Shown: positions 1 to 8,591, counted from the first letter of the stretch. The stretch is DNA of 64,000 nucleotides from WHSW01 sp963821345 (GCA_963821345.1 CAWGDM010000002.1:365800-429799); one strand, 5' to 3'. Program-made: numbers and translations. The notes: a model not told the origin generated them from the sequence alone.

Positions 1-217
1 CGAAGTAGAGGTCCTCGAGCGCGACCGCGGCGGGCTCGTGCCAGCCGATCAGCTGCTCGAGCTCGGCGTGGATGCGTGCCAGACGGGTGGCGAGCGGAGC
101 GTCGCCGGGAGCCTCGATCACGCCCCCATCGACGGCCGTGAGCTGGCCGCCGGCGACGCGAACGACGCCGAACCCGGTATTCGCCACGCCCGGGTCTATA
201 CCCATGACGAGGATCAT
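1..217 (-). CDS. ruvC: Crossover junction endodeoxyribonuclease RuvC (N-terminal part, runs off the window)
   Basis: Holliday-junction resolvase that cuts four-way junctions made by RuvAB during recombinational repair. Only the first ~72 residues are present. They contain the RNase H-fold start MGIDPGVANTGFGVV with the first catalytic Asp, and the second catalytic acid in ALEDLYF. Two in-frame ATGs are possible, at 217 and at 205 (directly before GIDPG). The gene lies downstream of yebC on the same strand, the usual yebC-ruvC-ruvA-ruvB order. The rest of the gene lies outside the window. Confidence 0.93.
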   Translation of the reverse strand, partial: MILVMGIDPGVANTGFGVVRVAGGQLTAVDGGVIEAPGDAPLATRLARIHAELEQLIGWHEPAAVALEDLYF

Positions 218-264
218 TCGTACTGATTCTGTACGCGGCCCCGGATGCCTCTTTCCGGGCCTGG

Positions 265-1014
265 CTAGGCGACCCGCTCGAGCAGGGGCTCCGGGATATC
301 GAAGTTCGCGTGCACGGCCTCGACGTCGTCGTGGTCGTCGAGCGCGTCCATCAGCCGGACCAGGGCCCGTGCCTCGGGCTCGGCCTCGATCTCGACCACG
401 GCGTTCGGCTCCATCGCCAGCTCGGCGGACTCGACCTCGACGCCCGCGTCCTCGAGCGCCGTGCGGACCGCGGTCAGGGCCGACGGCTCCGTCAGTACCT
501 TGACCACGTCGCCGTCGGGGGCAACGTCCTCGGCCCCGGCGTCGATCGCGGGCATCAGGTCGTCCTCGGAGAAGCGGTCGGCGTCGACCAGGATCATCCC
601 CTTCTTCTCGAACTGCCAGGCGACCGAGCCCGGCTCGCCGAGGTTGCCGCCCGCCTTGTCGAAGATGTTTCGCACCTCGGCCCCGGTCCGGTTGCGATTG
701 TCGGTCAGCGCGTCGACCAGCAACGCGGCGCCGCCAGGGCCATAGCCCTCATAGACGACCCGCTCGATCTGCTCGTCGCCGCCGCCGGCGCCCGTGCCGC
801 GGTCGATCGCCCGCTGGATGTTGTCCTTGGGCATCGAGTAGCTCTTCGCCTTCTCGATCGCCGCGGCGAGGGTGAAATTCGAGTCCGGGTCTCCGCCGCC
901 CTCACGAGCGGCGATCGCGATCGCTCGCGCCAGCTTCGTGAACAGCTGGCCGCGCTTGGCGTCGGTGGCGGCCTTCTTGTGCTTGATCGACGCCCATTTG
1001 CTGTGGCCTGACAT
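265..1014 (-). CDS. yebC: YebC/PmpR family probable transcriptional regulatory protein
   Basis: Full-length (249 aa) member of the YebC/TACO1 family, described in bacteria as DNA-binding regulators and more recently linked to translation of difficult (proline-rich) stretches. It starts with the family hallmark MSGHSKWASIKHKK and carries DAKRGQLFTKLARAI, EKAKSYSMPKDNIQRAIDRG and YEGYGPGG in the expected order; the acidic C-terminal domain ends LLERVA. It lies 47 bases upstream of ruvC on the same strand, so the two are probably co-transcribed. Confidence 0.96.
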   Translation of the reverse strand: MSGHSKWASIKHKKAATDAKRGQLFTKLARAIAIAAREGGGDPDSNFTLAAAIEKAKSYSMPKDNIQRAIDRGTGAGGGDEQIERVVYEGYGPGGAALLVDALTDNRNRTGAEVRNIFDKAGGNLGEPGSVAWQFEKKGMILVDADRFSEDDLMPAIDAGAEDVAPDGDVVKVLTEPSALTAVRTALEDAGVEVESAELAMEPNAVVEIEAEPEARALVRLMDALDDHDDVEAVHANFDIPEPLLERVA

Positions 1015-1039
1015 ATCTGGATTCTAGGAACGCCCAGCG

Positions 1040-1447
1040 CTACTCCGACAGCCCGGCGGCTTCGAGGGCCTCCTTAGGGTCGAGATACTCGCGGACCCGA
1101 ATCACCTTGCCAGTGTTGAACTCCACGATCCAAGCGATTGCCGATTCGGTGATCGCGCCGCTCTCCTTGCCGCGTGCCCGGAGGTGACCGATGGCGAGCA
1201 CTCGCTCGCCGAGGTCCCGGACCTCCGATGGCTCTGCCCGGATTTCAGAGAAAGCGTCCTCCCCGTCTCGGATTCCCTCGCGGACGCCCTGGTGTCCCCG
1301 GTACACGGTGGCTCCCCCGCCGAGCTGGACCTGCAACCAGGGGTACCACTCGATCTCGGGGTGGAGTTCTTCCAACATCGCTCCCACGTCGCGGCGGTTG
1401 TAGGCGTCCGCCACGCGACGAACGATTTCCACGTTCTCCTGCGACAT
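1040..1447 (-). CDS. SnoaL/NTF2-like protein, solitary member of the window's paralogue family
   Basis: A 135-aa alpha+beta-barrel NTF2-fold protein. It starts MSQENVEIVRRVADAYNRRD and ends EALEAAGLSE, the conserved ends shared with eight other intact copies in this window. The family includes polyketide cyclases, ketosteroid isomerase-like enzymes and ligand-binding proteins; the substrate here is unknown. The centre (HPEIEWYPWLQVQLGG) differs from the other copies. The gene is just upstream of yebC on the same strand (25-base gap). It has no clear Shine-Dalgarno but carries the conserved leader described at 1448-1462, suggesting a leaderless message. Confidence 0.85.
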   Translation of the reverse strand: MSQENVEIVRRVADAYNRRDVGAMLEELHPEIEWYPWLQVQLGGGATVYRGHQGVREGIRDGEDAFSEIRAEPSEVRDLGERVLAIGHLRARGKESGAITESAIAWIVEFNTGKVIRVREYLDPKEALEAAGLSE

Positions 1448-1462
1448 CGCCCGCGCAGTATC
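1448..1462 (-). promoter_or_regulatory. Conserved SnoaL leader: -10-like GATACT exactly 9 nt before ATG
   Basis: On the minus strand the sequence reads GATACTGCGCGGGCG immediately before ATG. GATACT resembles an actinobacterial -10 hexamer, and the 9-nt distance puts the predicted transcription start at or within about 3 nt of the start codon. The same arrangement occurs before four other SnoaL genes. No conserved -35 was seen. Confidence 0.5.
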
Positions 1463-1670
1463 TCGCGTCGGAATGAGCTACGGCATTCCATGCAAGGGCG
1501 ATAGCGCTCGGGAAAACGATGGCCGCGACCGGGCTTTGAGGCCCGGCCGCGGCACAACGTCGGCATCCCATCGATAGCGCCGTCTGCGAAAACCCCCTTC
1601 GCACCCTGGCGGTAAGGCTCAGGGAACGACGCGCAGATTCATCAACAGGCCAGCGCCCTCGAAGTTGCGG

Positions 1671-2222
1671 TCAGCCGGCCGCCGCCTTGATCGTCATCGT
1701 CCCCATCGGGATCCCCTTTTGGAAGGGGAAGTCGAAGGTCTCACTGAGCACGCCCGCTCCGGCCTTCGCCAGCGTCGCCACCGCGCCCTTGATCTTGAGG
1801 CTGGTATCGGTGCCGCTGATCGTCGCGTCGGACAGGTCGAGGTCCATGAACCGCACTTCGGCGTGATCGGACTTCGCGAACAGCTTCGTCCTGTTCTTGC
1901 CGCTCTCGACGACGAACTGGGTGAACTTGACGATCCCGCCCTCGGCGGTGTTGCGCGAGAACACCAGGCCACCCTTGTGCTGAATCGTCAGCTTCGGCCC
2001 GTGCACCTCGACCCCCGAGATCGGAAAGTTGACCCCACGGTGCTTGTCCTCGGCGGCGCCGGTGGCCCCAACCGTGATCGTCATGTCGGCGAAGCCCTCG
2101 AACGTGTTGACATCGGGCTTCAACACCGTCTTGCCGGTCGCCGGGTCGGCCGTGGCGCTTGAGCCGACGGTCAGGGCCGCGAGCAGCCCGATCGCCGCCG
2201 CGCCCGCAATCCAACGCTTCAT
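1671..2222 (-). CDS. Exported protein of unknown function
   Basis: 183 aa with a clear N-terminal signal peptide (MKRWIAGAAAIGLLAALTVGSSATA, cut in two here as MKRWIAGAAAIG / LLAALTVGSSATA, cleavage likely after ATA) and a good ribosome-binding site (GAGGAGG) before the ATG. The mature part is rich in beta-type sequence (alternating T/V/I, repeated GGxV and KIKGAVA patterns) without cysteines or obvious catalytic residues. I do not recognise the family. It follows the M29 aminopeptidase by 18 bases and probably belongs to the pdxST-aminopeptidase transcription unit. Confidence 0.7.
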   Translation of the reverse strand: MKRWIAGAAAIGLLAALTVGSSATADPATGKTVLKPDVNTFEGFADMTITVGATGAAEDKHRGVNFPISGVEVHGPKLTIQHKGGLVFSRNTAEGGIVKFTQFVVESGKNRTKLFAKSDHAEVRFMDLDLSDATISGTDTSLKIKGAVATLAKAGAGVLSETFDFPFQKGIPMGTMTIKAAAG

Positions 2223-2240
2223 CTGTTCCCTCCTCGTTGA

Positions 2241-3344
2241 TCAGACGGCGAACTTGCCGTCCTCCTGCAAGATCTCGCCGTCGACCTCCAGCCGCCCACC
2301 ACGGCGAAGGTCGCAGACCAGGTCCGTGTGCACTGCGCTCTCGTTCACCCCACCGGACTCCGGGTAGCTGGCGCCGACGGCCAGGTGGACGGTGCCGCCG
2401 ATCTTCTCGTCCAGCAGGATCGAACGTGTCCCGCGCTCGATCCCGAAGTTGGTCCCGATCCCGAGCTCGCCGAGGCGGCGCGCGCCCTCGTCGGTATCGA
2501 GCATGCTGATCAGGTACTGCTCGCCGCGCTCGGCCGTCGCCTCGACGACCTTGCCGGCCTCGAACCGCAGTCGCACGCCGGCGACCTCGCGCCCGCCGAT
2601 CGTCGCCGGCAGGTGGAAGGTGACCTCGCCCTCGACCGAGTCCTCGACCGGCCCGGTGAAGAACTCGCCATCGGGCATGTTGTGCTCGCCGTCGCAGGGG
2701 ATGAAGTGGCGCCCCGCGATCCCCAGCTTCAGGTCGGTGCCCTCGGCGGTGATCCGCACCTCCTCGCGCCCCTCGATCCACTCCGCCAACCGGTGGCACT
2801 CCTCCGAGGCGCGCTTCCAGGCGCCCAGCGGATCAGGGTCGTCGGCCAGGCAGGCCCGGTAGTAGAAGTCCTCGAAGTCGGCGAGGCTCATCTCGGCGTC
2901 GGCCGCGTGGGCGTTGGTCGGGTACATCGTCCCCACCCAGCGGTGCTCGCCGTCGGCGGCGCGCTGCATCATCGACTGCATCAGCTCGCGGGTCGCAGCC
3001 CGGCGGCGCGTCTGGCGCTCCGGGTCGACGTTGGAGAGCTCGCGGGTGTTGGTGTCGGCCCAGACCGCGATCCGGCAGTCCGACTCCTCGGCCGCCCAGC
3101 GCGAGACCGGCGAGACCCAGTCCAACTGCGCGTCGGAGGCATGCTTGAAGTACGCCGCCTGCTGGCCCTCGAAGCTCAGCGAGACGACCGGCTGGCCTCC
3201 CGCCCGCAGGACCTGCTCGTAGATCGCGGTGATCAGCGGCTCGGCCGCCGACGGTCCCTCGATCAGGCAGGTGTCGCTCTCCTTGACCTCGGTCGAATAG
3301 CCGACCAGGATCGCGGCCAGGTTCTCGACCCTCGGGTCGCTCAT
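2241..3344 (-). CDS. M29-family metallo-aminopeptidase
   Basis: A 367-aa thermophilic-type aminopeptidase (AmpS/aminopeptidase T family) that removes N-terminal residues from peptides using two metal ions. The metal-binding region is visible as CDGEHNMPDGEFFTGP (about residues 218-233), followed by GIGTNFGIERGTRSILLDEK and the final ligand block GGVNESAVHTDLVCDLR. Length fits the family (360-415 aa). Its ATG overlaps the pdxT stop by four bases (ATGA), so translation is coupled to vitamin B6 synthesis genes. The product is cytosolic, as no signal peptide is present. Confidence 0.93.
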   Translation of the reverse strand: MSDPRVENLAAILVGYSTEVKESDTCLIEGPSAAEPLITAIYEQVLRAGGQPVVSLSFEGQQAAYFKHASDAQLDWVSPVSRWAAEESDCRIAVWADTNTRELSNVDPERQTRRRAATRELMQSMMQRAADGEHRWVGTMYPTNAHAADAEMSLADFEDFYYRACLADDPDPLGAWKRASEECHRLAEWIEGREEVRITAEGTDLKLGIAGRHFIPCDGEHNMPDGEFFTGPVEDSVEGEVTFHLPATIGGREVAGVRLRFEAGKVVEATAERGEQYLISMLDTDEGARRLGELGIGTNFGIERGTRSILLDEKIGGTVHLAVGASYPESGGVNESAVHTDLVCDLRRGGRLEVDGEILQEDGKFAV

Positions 3345-3958
3345 CGAATCTCCTCCAGCTTCCCCTTCGTGGTGGTCGCCATCGCCATCAACAATGCATG
3401 AACGCGCGAGTCGTCGGTCAGCTCGGGGTGAAACGCGCAGAGCACGATCTGACCCTCGCGTACCGCGACCGGGTGACCGTCGACCTCGGCCAGGACCTCG
3501 ACCCCGTCGCCGACGCTCTCCGGCTCGACCCAGGGCGCGCGGATGAACACCGCCCGCAGCGGCTCGGGGCCGATCCCGGCCATCGTCAGGTCGGTCTCGA
3601 AGCTGGCGATCTGGCGCCCGAACGCGTTTCGGCGACAGGCGACGTCGACCAGTCCCAGGTGATCTCGGTCGCAGGCGATCATCCCTGCGCAGGTGCCCAG
3701 GATCGGGCGTCCGTCCTCGGCGTGCGTGCGGATCGCGGGCTCGAGCCCGTCGCGGTCGATCGCCTTGATGATCGTCGTCGACTCGCCGCCTGGAATCACC
3801 AGCGCATCGAGGTCGGCGAGTCCGTCCGGGGTGCGCACCTCGCGCGCCTCGGCGCCGAGACCGCGAAGGACGGCCACATGCGTGGCGAAGTCGCCCTGGC
3901 TGGCGAGCACCCCGACCCGCAGCCGGGAGGATCCCCCCGCGAGCGGCTCGTCAGACAC
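3341..3958 (-). CDS. pdxT: Pyridoxal 5'-phosphate synthase glutaminase subunit PdxT
   Basis: Class I glutamine amidotransferase that supplies ammonia to PdxS for de novo PLP synthesis. The triad is visible: nucleophile Cys in LGTCAGM and the His/Glu pair in AFHPELTDD; the PdxT signature IPGGESTTI is also present. I place the start at the GTG at 3958 (VSDEPLAGGSSRLRVGVLAS), which overlaps the pdxS stop by eight bases; longer upstream readings run into pdxS. Predicted length 205 aa, typical of the family. Confidence 0.95.
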   Translation of the reverse strand: MSDEPLAGGSSRLRVGVLASQGDFATHVAVLRGLGAEAREVRTPDGLADLDALVIPGGESTTIIKAIDRDGLEPAIRTHAEDGRPILGTCAGMIACDRDHLGLVDVACRRNAFGRQIASFETDLTMAGIGPEPLRAVFIRAPWVEPESVGDGVEVLAEVDGHPVAVREGQIVLCAFHPELTDDSRVHALLMAMATTTKGKLEEIR

Positions 3959-4838
3959 CGCGGTGCTGAAGCAGTTCGCCCTCGGCGGCGAGCTCGGCGA
4001 TGTCGTCCCCGCGCATCGGCTCACCCAACCCCTCGGAAGCGGCCGCGACCCGCTCGGGGTCTGCGAAATGGGTCGTCGCCTCGACGATCGCCCGGGCACG
4101 GCGCTCGGGATCGGAGGCCTTGAAGATCCCGGAGCCGACGAAGTTGCCCTCGGCGCCGAGCTGCATCGTCAGCGCCGCGTCGGCGGGGGTCGCGATCCCG
4201 CCGGCGCAGAACATCGGCACGGGCAAGCGCCCGGCGCCCGCGACCTCGGCGACGATCTCGATCGGAGCTCGCAGGTCCTTGGCGGCCGCCGGCAGCTCCT
4301 CGGGCCCGAGCGTTCCCAGGCGGCGGATCCCGCCGACGATCTGGCGCAGGTGGCGGACCGCCTCGACGATGTTGCCGGTCCCGGCTTCGCCCTTGGAGCG
4401 AATCATCGCCGCGCCCTCGCCGAGCCGCCGCAGCGCCTCGCCAAGGTCGGTCGCACCGCAGACGAACGGGGTCTCGAACGCGTGCTTATCGATGTGGTTT
4501 GCCTCGTCCGCGGGGGTCAGCACCTCGGACTCGTCGATGTAGTCGACCTCGAGCGCCTGCAGGACCTGGGCCTCGGCGAAGTGCCCGATCCGGGCCTTGG
4601 CCATCACCGGGATCGAGACCGCCTCCTGGATGCCCTTGATCATCGACGGGTCGCTCATCCGCGCGACGCCGCCGTCGCGGCGGATATCGGCGGGGACGCG
4701 CTCGAGCGCCATCACCGCCACCGCCCCGGCGTCCTCGGCGACCCGCGCCTGCTCGGGCGTGACCACGTCCATGATCACGCCACCCTTCAGCATCTCGGCA
4801 AGCCCGCGCTTGACCCGGAATGTGCCCGTCTCGCTCAT
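3951..4838 (-). CDS. pdxS: Pyridoxal 5'-phosphate synthase synthase subunit PdxS
   Basis: TIM-barrel subunit that builds PLP from ribose 5-phosphate, glyceraldehyde 3-phosphate and ammonia, in a 12:12 complex with PdxT. The start MSETGTFRVKRGLAEMLKGG and the blocks ALERVPADIRRDGGVARMSD, VMAKARIGHF (first catalytic Lys) and IRSKGEAGTGN (second catalytic Lys) are all present. Length 295 aa is standard. It is the first gene of a pdxS-pdxT-aminopeptidase unit with overlapping stop/start codons. Confidence 0.97.
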   Translation of the reverse strand: MSETGTFRVKRGLAEMLKGGVIMDVVTPEQARVAEDAGAVAVMALERVPADIRRDGGVARMSDPSMIKGIQEAVSIPVMAKARIGHFAEAQVLQALEVDYIDESEVLTPADEANHIDKHAFETPFVCGATDLGEALRRLGEGAAMIRSKGEAGTGNIVEAVRHLRQIVGGIRRLGTLGPEELPAAAKDLRAPIEIVAEVAGAGRLPVPMFCAGGIATPADAALTMQLGAEGNFVGSGIFKASDPERRARAIVEATTHFADPERVAAASEGLGEPMRGDDIAELAAEGELLQHRGV

Positions 4839-4952
4839 CGCCACGCAGGATACGAGACGTCGCCGCGCCGGCCGGGCCCGGCCCGTCCAAGATCGCGGCA
4901 CGCGATTGTCCGCGTCGTCAAAACAAGGCGCCTCAACGGCGGCGCGGCTCGG

Positions 4953-6374
4953 CTACGCCTCGCTCGTCCGCGAGAACTGGCCGTGAAAGCCGAAGGGAAT
5001 GTGGTGGGGCGCCTCCGCCCGGGCCCGCTCCTCGAGGCTGGCGGCGTCGAGGACGAGCAGGAACGAGCCGCCGCGGTTGGCGTCGAGGACGACCGAGAGC
5101 AGGACGCCTGCATCCTCGGCCTCGGCGCCCGGCTCGGCGACGAAGACCGGCTCGCCGGGATAGAGCCCGGGCTCGGCCCAGACATCGGTCTCGCGGCGCT
5201 CGACGTCGGCCTTGACGATCGTCTCCAGCCAACCCGAATCGCCCCAGCCGACGCCCCAGGCGTAGCGGTACGGGCGTTCGTTGCAGCGGCCGTAGTTGAT
5301 CCGCGGGAGGTCGAAGCCGGTCTCGACCAGGCGCTCGTGGGCGACCGCGCCGCTCCCGGGGGCGATCCTGAATCGCCGCACCTCGGGTGCCGCGGTCGGC
5401 TTGCCGGCGCGCAGTCGCTCGAGGTAGAGGTCCTCGACGATCGACGCGTCGTCGAACAGGGAGATGTCGACGACCACCTCGTCGCCGTCGTCATAGGCGT
5501 TGATGTGGTGAAAACCGAAGAACGGGTCGGTTGCGAACGGGCCCGACGCCTGGCCGGTGGTCCGGTCGAAGAGCGTGAACCGGGTGCCGAGCTCGGGCTT
5601 CCAGCGGTAGTTCTCGATGTAGGGCCGGCCGCTGAACGCGATCCGCAGCGGGTTGACCACGAACGGGAACTCGGCCAGCACGATCCAGCGCTCGCTGAGC
5701 CCGAACGAGTGCATGTAGGCGGGCTCGCGGGTGCGCAGGCGGGCGATCACCTCGGGCGCCTCGGCGTCCGGCGCGAGCCGGAAGAAGCGGTACTCGTTGC
5801 GCGGCCCGAGCGCGGCCGAGTAGTTGAGCATCCCCTTGCTCGCTCGGTCCAGATGCGGATGTGCGGTGGTCAGCATCCCCGGGACGTCGTAGGCGACCCC
5901 GGCGGTCTCGAGCGTCTCGGCGTCGAACTGGATCGGGATCGGGGTCTCGGTCATCGCGACGAATCGCTCCCCCAGCTCGATGAGGTTGACGTTGGCGTTG
6001 TCGGAGAGCTTCGGCGAGAACATTGCGATGACCCGCTGGAACAGCGACCGACAGGGGTCGGTGGCGAACTCGGAGTAGGTGATCTCGCCGGTCTCCTTGG
6101 CCGCCCGATAGGCCTTGCTCTCGAGGAAGCGGCTCGCGTAGGAGACGCGCCCGTCGCCGATCCCGAACCGGTGCAGCATCGCGAAGCCGTCGAACCAGTG
6201 GCGCATCGTCCGCTCGCCGACGTCCCACTTCGCCGGGCCGGTGCGCAGCAGCGACCCGGTAAGCCATGCGGGAACCGCTCCGCTCAGCGGCAGTTCGTCG
6301 ATGCGGACCTCGTCCTCGAGCGAATCGAAGCCCAGCGTCGGGGCGGTCGTGCGGGTGGTCGTTGGTGCGCTCAT
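4953..6374 (-). CDS. Carotenoid oxygenase (RPE65/CCD family)
   Basis: Non-heme Fe(II) dioxygenase of the carotenoid/stilbene cleavage family, 473 aa, which cuts polyene double bonds to give apocarotenoids. The four iron-binding His of the seven-bladed propeller are recognisable in TTAHPHLD, AYMHSFG, FFGFHHINAYDDG and the C-terminal PFGFHGQF; the family start TGSLLRTGPAKW is also there. I chose the ATG at 6374 because GGAG sits at the right distance before it; an in-frame ATG at 6407 has no such site. It is divergent from a PadR regulator, which probably controls it. Exact substrate is not predictable. Confidence 0.93.
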   Translation of the reverse strand: MSAPTTTRTTAPTLGFDSLEDEVRIDELPLSGAVPAWLTGSLLRTGPAKWDVGERTMRHWFDGFAMLHRFGIGDGRVSYASRFLESKAYRAAKETGEITYSEFATDPCRSLFQRVIAMFSPKLSDNANVNLIELGERFVAMTETPIPIQFDAETLETAGVAYDVPGMLTTAHPHLDRASKGMLNYSAALGPRNEYRFFRLAPDAEAPEVIARLRTREPAYMHSFGLSERWIVLAEFPFVVNPLRIAFSGRPYIENYRWKPELGTRFTLFDRTTGQASGPFATDPFFGFHHINAYDDGDEVVVDISLFDDASIVEDLYLERLRAGKPTAAPEVRRFRIAPGSGAVAHERLVETGFDLPRINYGRCNERPYRYAWGVGWGDSGWLETIVKADVERRETDVWAEPGLYPGEPVFVAEPGAEAEDAGVLLSVVLDANRGGSFLLVLDAASLEERARAEAPHHIPFGFHGQFSRTSEA

Positions 6375-6391
6375 CGCGTCTCCTCGCAATA

Positions 6392-6430
6392 GTTCTTTCA
6401 GAACCATCCCAAGAGTATCGTAGGATGGGT
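6392..6430. promoter_or_regulatory. Candidate operator region between carotenoid oxygenase and padR
   Basis: The 60-base divergent intergenic region contains a perfect 5+5 palindrome GTTCTTTCAGAAC (6392-6404) and, overlapping its end, an imperfect inverted pair ACCATCCC (6403-6410) / GGATGGGT (6423-6430). The palindrome lies between the ribosome-binding site and likely promoter of the oxygenase, where a bound repressor would block transcription. PadR proteins typically bind such short palindromes near their own promoters. Binding is inferred. Confidence 0.4.
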
Positions 6431-6434
6431 ACCC

Positions 6435-6953
6435 GTGTCAAGCGTCCGCCTCACGCCCACCTCCTACGTCGTCCTCGGGCTGGTCGATCTGCTCGGGACC
6501 GCGACCCCCTACGACCTCAAGCAGGCAGCCGCGAGCGGAGTCGGCAGGTTCTGGTCGCTGCCGCACACCCAGCTCTACTCCGAGCCGGCGCGCCTGGCCG
6601 AGGCCGGCTACCTGGACGAGCAGCGCGAGAGCGGCGGCCGGCGGCGGCGTCTGTACTCGCTGACCGCGTCCGGGCGCGACGCGCTTGCCGCATGGCGCGA
6701 GTCACCGACCACGGACCTCTACGAGATCCGCGACGCCGGCCTGCTGCAGCTCTTCCTCGGCGCCGATCCGGCGAAGCTCGCCGCGGCGCAGCTCGAGATC
6801 CACCGCGAGAACCTGCACCGCTTCGAGGCGCTCGAGGCCGAGCTCGAGCGGATCGACTGCCCGCCGGGCCAGCGCCTGGCGCTCGCGGCCGGGATCGGCC
6901 ACGCGCGGGAGTACGTGCGCTTCTGGTCCGCGGTCGCCGCCGACGCCGACTGA
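6435..6953 (+). CDS. PadR family transcriptional regulator
   Basis: 172-aa winged-helix repressor with the PadR N-terminal domain (LTPTSYVVLGLVDLLG, TPYDLKQAA, FWSLPHTQLYSEPARLAEAG, GRRRRLYSLTASGRDAL) and a C-terminal helical dimerisation region of the Vir/PadR C type (residues ~95-170). GTG start at 6435. Divergent from the carotenoid oxygenase with an intervening palindrome, so the likely role is ligand-responsive control of that gene and itself. The ligand is unknown. Confidence 0.92.
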   Translation: MSSVRLTPTSYVVLGLVDLLGTATPYDLKQAAASGVGRFWSLPHTQLYSEPARLAEAGYLDEQRESGGRRRRLYSLTASGRDALAAWRESPTTDLYEIRDAGLLQLFLGADPAKLAAAQLEIHRENLHRFEALEAELERIDCPPGQRLALAAGIGHAREYVRFWSAVAADAD

Positions 6954-6960
6954 CGCGGGC

Positions 6961-7344
6961 TCAGGACCAGAACTCGTCGCTGTGGGCGGGCTGCGCCTCG
7001 ACCATCCACAGCTCGGCGATCCGCCCGTCGGCGATCCGAGCGAGGAAGGCCGCGAAGTTGTGCAGGTCGCCCCGGCCCTCGCGGCTGGCGCGGATCTCGA
7101 CCATCGTCATCACCCGCTGCTCGTCGATCTCCAGCACCTGGGTGACCGTGGCGCTGCCGCCCGCGTCCCGCAGGTTCGGCAGCCGTCCCATGTACGCGTC
7201 GGCGCCCTTGACCACGTCCGCCCCACCCTCGGCGTTGGTCACGTAGGCGACCAGGTCGTCGGCGAGCGCGGCGCGGACCGCGGTCAGGTCGCCGCGCCCG
7301 TAGGCCTCGAAGAACCCGCGCGTCCGGTCCCCGAGCGCTGCCAT
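6961..7344 (-). CDS. NTF2-like/SnoaL-like protein (separate subgroup)
   Basis: 127-aa NTF2-fold protein starting MAALGDRTRGFFEAYGRGDL and ending QPAHSDEFWS. It has the helix-plus-cone layout (FFEAYGRGDLTAVRAALADD, KGADAYMGRL, LHNFAAFLARIADGRIAELW) but lacks the MSQENV and ALEAAGLSE ends of the array family, so it is a different branch. It converges with padR and ends seven bases from it. Function unknown; related proteins are small-molecule isomerases or ligand carriers. Confidence 0.8.
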   Translation of the reverse strand: MAALGDRTRGFFEAYGRGDLTAVRAALADDLVAYVTNAEGGADVVKGADAYMGRLPNLRDAGGSATVTQVLEIDEQRVMTMVEIRASREGRGDLHNFAAFLARIADGRIAELWMVEAQPAHSDEFWS

Positions 7345-7352
7345 CGCTAGAT

Positions 7353-8591
7353 CTAGTAGCCCGGCGGGTGGGTGGCGACGTAGCCGGTGTTGTCGCGCAG
7401 CGATGCCTGCCAGCGGGGCGGCGCCCCGGAAGTGTCGAAGCGAATGCCGGCGACCACCATGTACGCGTGGCCCGGATTCGAGTAGACGGTGATCCATTGG
7501 CCCGGCCCTGGATCGCCCCAGGTCATGAAGCCCGTCGAATCGAGCGGCGACGAGAGGAAGCCGCCGCCGTGCAACGCGAAGCTGACCGAGCCCGAGCAGT
7601 CATAGCCGCTGGACTCGAAGGAACCGTGACCGCCGCCGTACACATACGGCGTATTCGTGATCTGGTTGCCCGCGGCGATCACGTCCTTCACCGCCTGCGG
7701 AGCGCTGGCCGGAGCCGTCGCGGTGCCGTCCGAGTTGATCGAGGCGGTCGACCCGTTAGGCGCCGGGACGTTCTCGACCGGAGCCGGTGACGACGGTGCA
7801 GCGGCGCCCGCCGGCGCAGGGGCCGGGGCCTGCAGCGCCTCGACCAGGCTGTTCTCCTGGCCCTTGAGCTTGTCGAGCTGCTCGCGCCGCTGCGCCTGCG
7901 CGGCGTTGAGCGCCGCCTCCTGAGCCTCGAGCGAAGCCCGCGATGCGGCGAGCGCCTGCTGGCGCTTGGCGATCGCCGCCCGGGCGTCCTCGATCCGAGC
8001 GACCGAGGCTTCCATCTTGTCGACGTAGGAGTTGGCCGCCGCGCGCAGGTCGCGGACCCTGACGATCACGCCCGCCTGGTAGTCCTGAATCCGCTCGAGG
8101 TAGGTCGAGGTCGCGGCGAGCTCGTCGAAGTCGTCGGAGTTGAGCAGCATCGTGACCGTGTCGGGCTCGCCGTGGCGGTAGATCGAGACCAGCAGGCGCC
8201 GAAGCTCGCCCAGGGCCCGGTGCAGATTGCGCTTCGTCTCGGCCAGCGCCTCGCGGCCGCTCGCCAGCTCGTCGCGGGCCGCGGCCAGCTTGGCCTCCTG
8301 CTCGGCGAGCTCGGCCGAGACCCGGTCCTCGCGCTCGCGCAGGGCCCCGACCTGTCCCAGCAGGTCGTCGACCGCCGCGTTCTGCTCGGCCAGCCGATCG
8401 CGGATCTGCTCCTGCTGAGCGCGCACCTGATCGAGCTGCTCGCTCTGGGCCTGCGTGCTCGGCCCGGACGCGAGCGCGATCGCCAGGCTGCCCGCAAGCG
8501 CGGTCACGGCCGCGGCGATGCGGCGGCTGGGCGGGCGGAGTTCGGGCGGCGAGCTCGGCATGGATGTGCCGGGCTGCGAGGCCTGCGGCAC
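7353..8591 (-). CDS. Secreted coiled-coil NlpC/P60-type peptidoglycan hydrolase
   Basis: 412 aa: signal peptide (hydrophobic stretch at ~28-46, AAAVTALAGSLAIALASG), a long coiled coil (~50-255, repeated AEQEAKLAAARDEL-type heptads), a Pro/Ala/Ser linker (~256-300), and a C-terminal catalytic domain with the nucleophile in GYDCSGSVSFAL and the His in NPGHAYMVVAG. This RipA/CwlO-like layout fits an exported enzyme that cuts peptide stems and is kept inactive by, or recruited through, its coiled coil during division. Met11 is an alternative start. A structured RNA-like element lies ~105-165 bases upstream. Confidence 0.88.
   Translation of the reverse strand: MPQASQPGTSMPSSPPELRPPSRRIAAAVTALAGSLAIALASGPSTQAQSEQLDQVRAQQEQIRDRLAEQNAAVDDLLGQVGALREREDRVSAELAEQEAKLAAARDELASGREALAETKRNLHRALGELRRLLVSIYRHGEPDTVTMLLNSDDFDELAATSTYLERIQDYQAGVIVRVRDLRAAANSYVDKMEASVARIEDARAAIAKRQQALAASRASLEAQEAALNAAQAQRREQLDKLKGQENSLVEALQAPAPAPAGAAAPSSPAPVENVPAPNGSTASINSDGTATAPASAPQAVKDVIAAGNQITNTPYVYGGGHGSFESSGYDCSGSVSFALHGGGFLSSPLDSTGFMTWGDPGPGQWITVYSNPGHAYMVVAGIRFDTSGAPPRWQASLRDNTGYVATHPPGY

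Noticed and set aside
4874..4906. GCCGGGCCCGGC palindrome and ATCGCG-GCA-CGCGAT hairpin between carotenoid oxygenase and pdxS
   Set aside because: Short G/C palindromes are expected by chance at this base composition; the hairpin has only a 3-base loop and no T-run.
3693..6392. An 899-codon plus-strand frame over pdxT, pdxS and the carotenoid oxygenase
   Set aside because: Arginine/alanine/glycine-rich antisense shadow of three well-supported minus-strand genes.
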